Origin: Armatimonadota bacterium
Lineage (GTDB): Bacteria > Armatimonadota > Armatimonadia > Armatimonadales > Armatimonadaceae
Direction of reading: 5' to 3'
Length of the DNA stretch: 8,212 nucleotides
NCBI GenBank assembly: GCA_014379275.1
Contig: JACMMA010000342.1
Span: 1 to 8,212, forward strand
The notes beneath the pieces were generated by a model that saw only the letters and a list, made by a program, of their open reading frames with translations, had not been told where the DNA came from and did no database searches. This document shows positions 1 to 5,632 of the stretch, in pieces. Numbering within the stretch: position 1 is the first letter of the stretch; every line of letters begins with the position of its first letter. The position numbers were made by a program, and so were the translations under genes.

Positions 1-1770
1 GGTCGGGAAGGTGCCCGCCGAGGTCGGCGAGAACTTCTTGTTCGCCAGGCTTCCCGCGTTAGCAAGGAGCGGGATGATCATGAGGAATCGCCCGATCAGC
101 ATCGCGATCCCCAGCGTGATGTTCCAGAACGGCGTGTTTGCCGTGATGCCGGCGAACGCCGAACCGTTGTTGCCAGTCGCCGACGTATAGGCGTAGAGTA
201 TCTCGCTCAAGCCGTGCGGTCCCGAGTTATTAATATTGTTGTACGTCGCTCCATAGTATGTATCCGAGGTCGATCCGTATGCTGTGCCGGGGAACTGGTT
301 CAGTTGCGCGGCGAACGTAGTCGTAGTCTCTTTCGGCAAATCCAGGTTTGCTGCTACCGCCGCGAACCCGAGGATCGAGGCGGCCAGAACCAGTACCGCG
401 AGCATCGCCATCTTGACCTCGAACTGCTCAATCTTTTTCCCGAGATACTCTGGGGTTCGTCCGACCATTAAGCCCGCGATGAAAACCGCGAGGATGGCGA
501 ACATCAACATGCCGTACAATCCCGCCCCGACTCCGCCGAAGATCACCTCGCCCGCCATGATGTTGAAAAGCGGGACCAGACCCCCGATGGGCGTAAACGA
601 ATCGTGCATGGAGTTCACAGCACCGCACGATGCCGCTGTGGTGACGGTCGCAAAGATCGTCGACGCGGCGATACCGAATCGCGTTTCCTTGCCCTCGTAG
701 TTCCCACGGTCGAAATTTCCGGAGCCAACGTTCATGGCATGTAGCTGCGGGTTACCCGCTTGCTCGAAGCCGTAGCAGACGAAAACGCCAGTCAGGAACA
801 TAGCGCTCATGGCGGCGAAGAGTGCCCAGCCCTGCTTAACGTTGCCGACCATCTTGCCGAACGTGTAGGTTAGCCCTGCCGGAATCAAAAAGATGGAGAG
901 CATCTGGATGAAGTTGACGAACGGGTTCGGGTTCTCGAACGGATGCGAAGAGTTCGCGTTGAAAAAACCGCCGCCGTTCGTGCCGAGCATCTTGATCGCT
1001 TCCTGAGACGCGACCGGTCCCTGAGCGATTTTCTGCGTCGCGCCCTCGATAGTCGTCACTTCCGTGTAGGGAAGGAAGTTCTGCGGCACGCCCTGCGTGA
1101 CCAGAAAAAGGGCATACACGAGGCAGATCGGAACCAACACATAAAAGATCGCCCTAGTCACGTCCACATAGAAATTGCCGATCCCGACCCGACCGATCCC
1201 GCGAGCGGGGGCGGCGACGCTACTAACCAGCGTCCCGTTGCTCGCCGGGGATTCCTCCGAGGGGGTCGGCGCGTTGACGCGTCGTGCGAACCCGCGCACC
1301 AGCGCGATGGCGACCGCAGTACCCGCCGCCGCGCTCATCCAGTTGTGGATCGCGAGCGACACCATGTTGGAAAAGTACGAGAGCGTATAGTCCGGCGCGT
1401 AGGATTGCCAGTTGGTATTCGTGGTGAACGACACCGCCGTGTTGAACGCGAGGTCAGCGGGCATCTGTTTCGTGCCGTAGGCTTGCGGGTTGAACGGGAG
1501 CACCCCTTGGAGGCGAAGCAGAACATAGGTCAACAGTGCGCCGACGAGGCTAAAGGCGAGTAGCGAGAAGGCGTATTGCGTCCAGTGCTGGTCGTCGTCC
1601 TCGGACACCCCGAACAGTTTGTACAGTCCCCGTTCGACAGGACCAAGCACGGGCGTCAGGAACGTCCGTTCTCCAGTGAATACGCGAGCCATGTAGGTTC
1701 CGAGCGGCTTCACCGTGAGGAGCAGAACGCCGAAGTATAGCAGAATCTGCAAAATTCCGTTGAATGTCAT
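1..1770 (-). CDS. kdpA: Potassium-transporting ATPase subunit KdpA (C-terminus beyond window)
   Basis: This is the K+-binding and translocating membrane subunit of the KdpFABC high-affinity potassium pump, a relative of the Trk/Ktr channel superfamily. The frame is open from the ATG at 1770 to base 1, giving 590 residues without a stop. All four pore-loop selectivity-filter regions are visible in one frame: NTNWQ (residues 118-122), GTNGGGFFN (263-271), CGAVNS (382-387) and GNNGSAF (533-539). The N-terminus is a hydrophobic helix typical of the family. An AGGAAAA ribosome site lies just before the ATG, and kdpF ends 9 nt upstream, so the two are co-transcribed. The E. coli protein is about 557 residues; this one is longer, mainly through a Thr/Tyr/Asn-rich insertion at about residues 475-515, before the fourth filter loop. 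The last visible residues match the family's C-terminal region, so little is missing. Family assignment is very secure. Confidence 0.97.
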   Translation of the reverse strand, partial: MTFNGILQILLYFGVLLLTVKPLGTYMARVFTGERTFLTPVLGPVERGLYKLFGVSEDDDQHWTQYAFSLLAFSLVGALLTYVLLRLQGVLPFNPQAYGTKQMPADLAFNTAVSFTTNTNWQSYAPDYTLSYFSNMVSLAIHNWMSAAAGTAVAIALVRGFARRVNAPTPSEESPASNGTLVSSVAAPARGIGRVGIGNFYVDVTRAIFYVLVPICLVYALFLVTQGVPQNFLPYTEVTTIEGATQKIAQGPVASQEAIKMLGTNGGGFFNANSSHPFENPNPFVNFIQMLSIFLIPAGLTYTFGKMVGNVKQGWALFAAMSAMFLTGVFVCYGFEQAGNPQLHAMNVGSGNFDRGNYEGKETRFGIAASTIFATVTTAASCGAVNSMHDSFTPIGGLVPLFNIMAGEVIFGGVGAGLYGMLMFAILAVFIAGLMVGRTPEYLGKKIEQFEVKMAMLAVLVLAASILGFAAVAANLDLPKETTTTFAAQLNQFPGTAYGSTSDTYYGATYNNINNSGPHGLSEILYAYTSATGNNGSAFAGITANTPFWNITLGIAMLIGRFLMIIPLLANAGSLANKKFSPTSAGTFPT

Positions 1771-1779
1771 AGATTTTTC

Positions 1780-1863
1780 CTAGAAACGCTCCGGTTGGAG
1801 CAGGGCGTACATCAAGTACACCAGCAAAGCAAGAGCGAGCACGCCGATCACGATGTATTCCAT
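1780..1863 (-). CDS. kdpF: Small subunit KdpF of the potassium pump
   Basis: This 27-residue protein is a single hydrophobic helix (start MEYIVIGVLALALL) ending in QPERF. A short helix followed by a P-E-[RK]-F tail is the hallmark of KdpF, which in E. coli stabilises the KdpABC complex in the membrane. The ATG at 1863 is preceded by a strong AAAGGGGAAA ribosome site. The gene starts 17 nt after the tiny gene upstream and ends 9 nt before kdpA, as expected for the kdpFABC order. The assignment rests on size, tail and position. Confidence 0.93.
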   Translation of the reverse strand: MEYIVIGVLALALLVYLMYALLQPERF

Positions 1864-1880
1864 CGGTTTCCCCTTTACGA

Positions 1881-1964
1881 TTACAGTTTGTTGCATACAC
1901 GGGTGTAGCCCGCCGCAAGCGCGAAAAACAATATGGTCAATGCGACCAGTAAAACGTCAAGCAT
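1881..1964 (-). CDS. 27-residue membrane peptide upstream of kdpF
   Basis: This small gene runs from ATG at 1964 to TAA at 1881. The product begins MLDVLLVALTILFF and ends YTRVCNKL: a single hydrophobic helix (about residues 3-19) with a short basic tail holding one cysteine. The ribosome site AAAGGA lies 7 nt before the ATG and directly follows the stop of the preceding gene, which is good evidence that it is translated. From memory, similar short peptides with an aromatic-Ala helix and a C-terminal R-x-C-[DEN]-[RK]-L tail occur just before kdpF in several phyla, usually unnamed. A role as an additional Kdp accessory subunit is inference from position and shape. Confidence 0.75.
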   Translation of the reverse strand: MLDVLLVALTILFFALAAGYTRVCNKL

Positions 1965-1976
1965 GGAAGTATCCTT

Positions 1977-2174
1977 TCACCGTTTGATGTAGTGGTGGAA
2001 CGCGGCACTTGTCACGATCCGTTCGAAAACCGTGTCGCAACCTTTGAAGCGCAACTTCTTGGGGGCGAACTGCGTCTCCTCATCCCGACACGCACGACAT
2101 TCGGCGATCATCACATAAAGTAACGACAGCAAGAACAAGAATCCGAACGCTTGCGCGAACAATGTAAACATCAT
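1977..2174 (-). CDS. Small single-helix membrane protein at head of kdp operon
   Basis: I do not recognise this 65-residue protein. It begins with two consecutive ATG codons (2174 or 2171) after a purine-rich stretch, GAGAAAGAAAAG. Residues about 3-23 are strongly hydrophobic (start MMFTLFAQAFGFLFLL) and should form one membrane helix. A polar segment follows with an ECRACRDEE motif (a CxxC pair) and a third cysteine further on, then a basic C-terminus ending HHYIKR. The frame stays open upstream to 2246, but that extension runs through the terminator hairpin and T-run and is probably not translated. The stop at 1977 lies 12 nt before the next small gene. Position makes a link to potassium uptake likely; the molecular role is unknown. 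Confidence 0.65.
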   Translation of the reverse strand: MMFTLFAQAFGFLFLLSLLYVMIAECRACRDEETQFAPKKLRFKGCDTVFERIVTSAAFHHYIKR

Positions 2175-2204
2175 CTTTTCTTTCTCAATCGCACCAACAG
2201 GCTC

Positions 2205-2296
2205 AAAAAAAAAGGAGGCCAAAGGGACGCGGCGCTTGATCATCACAGAAACTACTGTTTCCGATGATTCCGCACCGCGAACCTTTGGCCTCCTTT
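2205..2296 (-). terminator. Very long nested hairpin with T-run before kdp genes
   Basis: Arms 2211-2225 (AAAGGAGGCCAAAGG) and 2282-2296 are perfect 15-bp complements. Inside them are further paired segments: 2228-2235 with 2272-2279 (8 bp including one G-U on the minus-strand RNA), 2239-2244 with 2263-2268 (6 bp), and 2248-2252 with 2257-2261 (5 bp) closing on a 4-base loop. On the minus strand the outer stem runs into nine Ts (2213-2205), as in an intrinsic terminator. It lies 111 nt past the stop of the MpsC-like gene and 30 nt before the first kdp-operon start. It could simply end the upstream transcript or act as an attenuator in the kdp leader. Confidence 0.8.
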
Positions 2297-2301
2297 GCGA
2301 C

Positions 2302-2328
2302 GGGCGGCGTGTTATAAAAACACCGCCC
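2302..2328 (-). other. GC-rich hairpin ahead of the long terminator
   Basis: On the minus strand GGGCGG (2328-2323) pairs with CCGCCC (2307-2302), extended by TGTT with AACA across a 2-nt bulge, leaving a short TTTAT loop. No T-run follows it, so it is not a terminator itself. It sits five bases upstream of the long hairpin and overlaps a possible -10 element. Confidence 0.5.
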
Positions 2329-2341
2329 TTCTACATGGCAA
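2311..2341 (-). promoter_or_regulatory. Possible weak promoter for the kdp operon
   Basis: TTGCCA (2341-2336) matches five of six -35 bases and TATAAC (2316-2311) five of six -10 bases. The 19-nt spacer is longer than the optimum. If used, the transcript would start just before the long hairpin, making that hairpin part of the kdp leader. The evidence is only the two hexamers and the position. Confidence 0.3.
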
Positions 2342-2406
2342 CCAGCTCAGAGCAACCGCCTCGGGCGATTTTCTCCGGTCACGTACAACGTATTCGATTG
2401 TTAAAA

Positions 2407-2826
2407 CTATATTCGCTTTGTCGCGATTCCCCCCTGCCGGTCTACGTCCTGACGGAGCAGACGCTTTTCCACATCCGCGGACAGCACGTACACCTCGACT
2501 TGCTCGGCAGCACCGACTTCTAAGTCGTAGTAGCTCCGCACCACGTCGCAACCGGCTATCTGCCCCACGATTTCCTCGATCTCGACGCGATTGATGCTGC
2601 GCAGTTCCCGGCGGGCGCTTTTGATCAGCCGCCGTCCTTCGTCCGAAACTGCAAGGTGCGCCTCCGTCGGGGTAAAAATCCCGCCGCACCGCACCACGAT
2701 GAGATCCCCCAGCAGGTGCGCCCGGACATCGGTCGCGCCACGTCCCTGCTGTTCCCGCTGGAACCGCACGACCGCGTTCGCAACCTCCGCCTCTATACTT
2801 CCTTTAGTCGCTCCCACTAATCCCAA
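2407..2826 (-). CDS. MpsC/DUF2294 family protein
   Basis: This protein of about 139 residues matches the DUF2294 family, also called MpsC after a proposed Na+-translocating, membrane-potential-generating system in Gram-positive bacteria. Matching features are an N-terminal segment TKGSIEAEVANAVVRF (residues 7-22), GRG at 28-30, a strand DLIVVRCGG (41-49), FTPTEAHLA (51-59), a helix GRRLIKSARREL (64-75), and an IEEIVGQIAG segment with a following beta stretch near 83-105. The protein looks soluble. The biochemical role of the family is poorly defined. The start is uncertain: TTG at 2826 has GGGG 5 nt upstream, and GTG at 2817 is an alternative giving 136 residues. The open frame extends to 3132, but that part covers a promoter and a terminator and shows no family similarity. 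It precedes the kdp genes, separated by a terminator. Confidence 0.82.
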   Translation of the reverse strand: MGLVGATKGSIEAEVANAVVRFQREQQGRGATDVRAHLLGDLIVVRCGGIFTPTEAHLAVSDEGRRLIKSARRELRSINRVEIEEIVGQIAGCDVVRSYYDLEVGAAEQVEVYVLSADVEKRLLRQDVDRQGGIATKRI

Positions 2827-2835
2827 GATTACCCC

Positions 2836-2889
2836 AAAAAACAAAAAACCAGCACCACCAGCGGACAAGTATTCGCCCCGGGGTGCTGG
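2836..2889 (-). terminator. Intrinsic terminator in the leader of the MpsC-like gene
   Basis: On the minus strand CCAGCACC (2889-2882) pairs with GGTGCTGG (2856-2849) and is followed by TTTTTTGTTTTTT (2848-2836). The loop of about 25 nt includes a CCCCGGGG palindrome. The terminator lies between the promoter at 2957-2984 and the likely start codon at 2826, only about 10 nt before that start. It therefore looks like a conditional (attenuator) terminator rather than an end-of-gene signal. Confidence 0.7.
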
Positions 2890-2956
2890 CCTACAGTCTG
2901 CACGGAGCAACACCAAATTCGGGTACCCCTTGCCTCTGTCAACCAGAAACAGTGCT

Positions 2957-2984
2957 ATTATATCGCGCTCAGGCAACTTCACAA
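2957..2984 (-). promoter_or_regulatory. Sigma70-type promoter for the MpsC-like gene
   Basis: A perfect -10 TATAAT (2962-2957) lies 16 nt after TTGTGA (2984-2979), which matches four of six -35 bases. Transcription would begin near 2950, giving a leader of about 120 nt that contains the terminator at 2836-2889. Confidence 0.6.
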
Positions 2985-3008
2985 CCCCCTGACAATTTTT
3001 TTTGCCTG
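2970..3008. repeat. 7-bp inverted repeat flanking the -35 element
   Basis: CAGGCAA (2970-2976) and TTGCCTG (3002-3008) are perfect inverted copies 25 nt apart, enclosing the -35 hexamer of the promoter. They could be an operator for a dimeric regulator, or chance. Confidence 0.3.
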
Positions 3009-3024
3009 GTGATGAAGCTAGGGA

Positions 3025-3056
3025 GGGAGCGTACCAAACGCCAGCGGTACTCTCCC
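3025..3056. other. Stem-loop in the non-coding stretch upstream of the promoter
   Basis: GGGAG-C-GTACC (3025-3035) faces GGTAC-T-CTCCC (3046-3056), making 10 paired bases with one mismatch around a 10-nt loop. There is no T-run after it on either strand. It lies in the gene-free stretch 2827-3179, which otherwise holds the promoter and terminator listed separately. I saw no convincing protein and no recognised riboswitch consensus there. Confidence 0.4.
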
Positions 3057-3179
3057 CCTTGGTCGCGTAGGCGATGTTCCACCTGCGAAACGGTGCCTGC
3101 GCAAACAGCCTCGACTCACCCACCCGTGGCATGATCTAGATAGTGGGGGGATTACTGCCTGCCAGCCCCACTCGCGCGT

Positions 3180-3504
3180 TTACTCCAGCGTCAGCCCCGA
3201 GTAGTCGTACCAGCCCTTGCTATTCGGTAGGGCGTCACTCTTCGGGGGTCAGGGCATACCAATCGATGCGTCCCGCAAATAAATCTTCGCGGGTATAACC
3301 GAGCATTTGCAGGAGCACCTCGTTGGCATCGACGACACTACCGGAAAGGTTCCAGTGCAATACCCCGATCAGTGGTGCGCCTTCGAGGATACGAGATGTA
3401 GGCGATTGAGGTGGTCGAAGGTGCTCCGCCATACCAAATTCAGTGGGGATTCTGACAGATGAGGACGCATGTTTCTGGGGATGCCAGACAAACAATCGTA
3501 TCAC
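3180..3504 (-). pseudogene. Truncated PAS-domain sensor remnant
   Basis: A frame from GTG at 3504 (or ATG at 3432) to TGA at 3235 encodes the first half of a PAS sensor domain: ILEGAPLIGVLHWN, then GSVVDANEVLLQMLGYTRED and AGRIDWYALTPEE. This is the usual start of a PAS fold, but it stops where a full domain would need another 60 or so residues, and no kinase or output domain follows. Immediately after, in another frame, GWYDYSGLTLE (ending in TAA at 3182-3180) resembles a different part of PAS sensor proteins, which suggests a deleted and frame-shifted remnant. Alternatively the 89-residue frame is a real short protein. It lies 57 nt after upp with no obvious ribosome site. PAS identity is fairly sure; the pseudogene call is inference. 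Confidence 0.55.
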
Positions 3505-3561
3505 CCGGCACCGGTCCGATGGGGAATATTTGCGATTCAGTTCGGCAGCACAGCCTTCCTC

Positions 3562-4197
3562 TTAGAGCGTCCCAAAAAGGCGGTCACCGAAATCACCTAG
3601 CCCGGGCAGGATATACTTCACGTCGTTTAACTCCCGGTCGAGGGCGGCGGAGAAGATCGGCACATCCGGGTGCGACGCATTCACAGCCTCCACCCCCTCG
3701 GGCGCGGCGACGACACACACCAGCCGGATGTCGATGCCCCCCGCAGATTTCACGGCATCGATCGCCTGACACGCCGAACCACCGGTTGCCAGCATCGGGT
3801 CAACAATCAACACCGGGCGATTGGGGCTTTCACGTAGGTTGGGCAACTTTTCGTAATAGGCCGACGCCATCGCCGTAGTGTGGTCGCGCGCGAGACCAAT
3901 GTAGCCGACCGATACATCGGGGAAAAGGTTCAGAATCGGCTGGAGCATTCCGAGACCCGCCCGCAGGATCGGTACGACAACGATACCCGAAGCGAGGTAG
4001 TTCCCGTCCATCGTTTCGAGCGGCGTGTCAACGGAGATGGTTTGGAGCGCGAGGTCGTGCGTCGCTTCCAAAGCAAGAATCACGGTCAGTAGATCGGAAA
4101 AGTTTCGGAACTGGGCGGGCGCGGTGCGGGCATCCCGTAAGTTAGAGACAAGATGTTGGGCAAGGGGATGGGTGGTGACGGTGATTTTAGGGCTCAT
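3562..4197 (-). CDS. upp: Uracil phosphoribosyltransferase
   Basis: This enzyme salvages uracil, converting uracil and PRPP to UMP and pyrophosphate in the cytoplasm. The 211-residue product is full length for the family. The PRPP-binding loop VLIVDPMLATGGSA is at residues 129-142. The C-terminal uracil-recognition segment, with PGLGDFGDR, is at 198-206. RAGLGM (79-84) is also typical of UPRTs. The ATG at 4197 overlaps the end of the preceding gene by 11 nt, which implies translational coupling; the ribosome site is weak. The GDFGDR tail distinguishes it from hypoxanthine phosphoribosyltransferase. Confidence 0.97.
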   Translation of the reverse strand: MSPKITVTTHPLAQHLVSNLRDARTAPAQFRNFSDLLTVILALEATHDLALQTISVDTPLETMDGNYLASGIVVVPILRAGLGMLQPILNLFPDVSVGYIGLARDHTTAMASAYYEKLPNLRESPNRPVLIVDPMLATGGSACQAIDAVKSAGGIDIRLVCVVAAPEGVEAVNASHPDVPIFSAALDRELNDVKYILPGLGDFGDRLFGTL

Positions 4198-4552
4198 GGT
4201 GTTTCACCATCAATTCCCGGCGGAAGGGTTTCATTCCTTCCCTGCTACGGAAGTACTTTGCGTAAGCCCTCCGGCTCCAACCAGAGGGTGTGGTAGGAAC
4301 AATCCGGGCCCGGGTTCCGTCTCCGAGGACATTGATTTCAACCTGCCCCCACGCATCGAAGCCGTCCACGCGGTAAACATTCCCGACGCATCGGCGGACG
4401 AGTTCGACGCTGTCGGCGAAGTCCGGTATTCCAGCGCTCGACTCCCAGCAGGGCGGAGAGCGAACGATGCGCACGGAGTCGTTAACCGCGAGCGTCGTTT
4501 CGCCGTCCGCAGTCTGTAGCGTCATAGATTCGGTGTCGTTATGAATTCCCAT
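4187..4552 (-). CDS. Conserved-looking unknown protein between tilS and upp
   Basis: I do not recognise this 121-residue protein. It has no signal peptide or membrane helix. The N-terminal half (residues about 12-75) reads as a series of short beta strands (for example TLAVNDSVRIVRSPP, then GNVYRVDGFDAWGQVEINVL), which could form a small SH3-like barrel. The C-terminus is basic and Arg/Lys-rich. The ATG at 4552 lies 4 nt after the tilS stop, with the purine-rich GGGCAGGGGA of the tilS end as ribosome site. The end overlaps upp by 11 nt. This tight packing on both sides argues that it is a real, translated gene. Confidence 0.75.
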   Translation of the reverse strand: MGIHNDTESMTLQTADGETTLAVNDSVRIVRSPPCWESSAGIPDFADSVELVRRCVGNVYRVDGFDAWGQVEINVLGDGTRARIVPTTPSGWSRRAYAKYFRSREGMKPFRRELMVKHHEP

Positions 4553-4556
4553 GCCG

Positions 4557-5606
4557 TCAGTCCCCTGCCCTCTGCTCCGGATTCGCGGGGTATTGCAAAA
4601 CCAGTAGCGTTCGCTTGTGCGTCAGTTTCGCGTGTACATTTCCGGGAAGGTTCGCCGCGCCGGTCCCCGCCCTGGTTATTTGTTCGAGTGCCTCGACGAA
4701 CGCGGCAGTGGTCGCTTCCTCACGCTCCACCGCTTTTGCCACCGGGTATACGGTTCGTATCGCCGCGAGCAGAACGCGGCGCGTCAGTGCCGGGTGTGCA
4801 GCGACAAGCACGGCGACCGATAACGAGATGGTTTCGCCGGGTTCGTGCGCGGTCACTGCCCTTGCCCATAATTCCTTCGACTGGACTGCGATGTATTCGC
4901 TGTCGGTGCGCGCGTTGTCGGCGAGGCGACGGAGGGCGTCTACGAGGCGCGGGTTGAATTCGCGGGCGATCTCAGGCATCCGCTGGCGCAGACGGGAGCG
5001 GACGTACTTCGTGCCGCGGTTCGACGGGTCTTGCCGGGGCACAATGCCGTTGTCGGCACAGAAGGTTTCCACCTGTGCGCGGGTCAGATCCAGGAGCGGG
5101 CGGATGATATGTAGTCCGTCCGACAGTTCGCGAGTGGGCGGGATTCCGGCAAGACCATCCACGCTCGTTCCCCGCAGAACGCGCCCGAGCACCGTTTCCG
5201 CTTGATCGTCTGCCGTGTGCGCGACGGCGAGGCAGTTCGCACCCCACTCGTTCGCCGTTTCCGCTAAGAATTCGTAGCGGTCTGTACGGGCGGCGGCTTG
5301 CGGGGAACGTCCGGCGGGCGTCACTTTGCCAAGACAAACCGCGAGCGGCACCCCGAGCCGGGCGCAGATTCTCGCGCAGAATGAAGCGTCCTCGTTCGCG
5401 TCCGCGCCGCGTAAGCCGTGATGAAAATGTGCCGCCCCGACCAGCGCGTCCGGCAAGGCTTGATAAAGTGCCAGCAGAAGCGACGTAGAGTCGGGACCGC
5501 CCGACAGCGCGACCAGAATCCGTGCCGGGTCGGCGAGAAAATAGGAGGTTTGCGCGGTCGCCGCGATACCGACGGCATGCGCAAAATCGAACGGTTGGCG
5601 TTTCAA
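4557..5606 (-). CDS. tilS: tRNA(Ile)-lysidine synthetase
   Basis: TilS uses ATP to attach lysine to cytidine 34 of the CAU-anticodon tRNA-Ile, switching its identity from methionine to isoleucine; it is essential in most bacteria. The 349-residue product carries the N-type ATP pyrophosphatase loop SGGPDS at residues 35-40, HHGLRG at 62-67, HTADDQAET at 130-138, IRPLLDL at 168-174, DPSN at 193-196 and RSRLRQRMP at 203-211. The C-terminal part is shorter than in E. coli TilS (about 430 residues), as in many shorter homologues. The only in-frame start near the family N-terminus is TTG at 5606, with no clear ribosome site; it begins 26 nt after the previous stop. Confidence 0.95.
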   Translation of the reverse strand: MKRQPFDFAHAVGIAATAQTSYFLADPARILVALSGGPDSTSLLLALYQALPDALVGAAHFHHGLRGADANEDASFCARICARLGVPLAVCLGKVTPAGRSPQAAARTDRYEFLAETANEWGANCLAVAHTADDQAETVLGRVLRGTSVDGLAGIPPTRELSDGLHIIRPLLDLTRAQVETFCADNGIVPRQDPSNRGTKYVRSRLRQRMPEIAREFNPRLVDALRRLADNARTDSEYIAVQSKELWARAVTAHEPGETISLSVAVLVAAHPALTRRVLLAAIRTVYPVAKAVEREEATTAAFVEALEQITRAGTGAANLPGNVHAKLTHKRTLLVLQYPANPEQRAGD

Positions 5607-5632
5607 GGCAAGCGTAGCATACCGCGAAAAAG

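Noticed and set aside
284..700. Plus-strand frame of 138 residues in the kdpA region
   Set aside because: kdpA filter motifs are intact on the minus strand throughout, so this is an antisense shadow.
2175..2246. Extension of the 65-residue protein to 89 residues
   Set aside because: It would start inside the long hairpin and translate the T-run as Phe codons; the ATG pair at 2174/2171 directly precedes the hydrophobic helix.
2957..3000. Plus-strand terminator with the eight-T run at 2996-3003
   Set aside because: The only preceding stem (TCAGG with CCTGA) is 5 bp with a large loop, and no plus-strand gene ends there.
2827..3132. N-terminal extension of the MpsC-like protein to 241 residues
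   Set aside because: The extension runs through a TATAAT promoter and a terminator T-run, and it has no similarity to the family, whose members begin near residue 103 of the long frame.
2297..3134. c-di-AMP (ydaO-type), cobalamin, fluoride or glycine riboswitch in the two leaders
   Set aside because: I compared both leaders with remembered consensus segments and found no convincing match, so they are reported only as candidate attenuators.
4615..5205. Plus-strand frame of 196 residues
   Set aside because: It lies wholly within tilS on the other strand and has an Arg/Ser-rich composition typical of an antisense shadow of GC-rich coding DNA.
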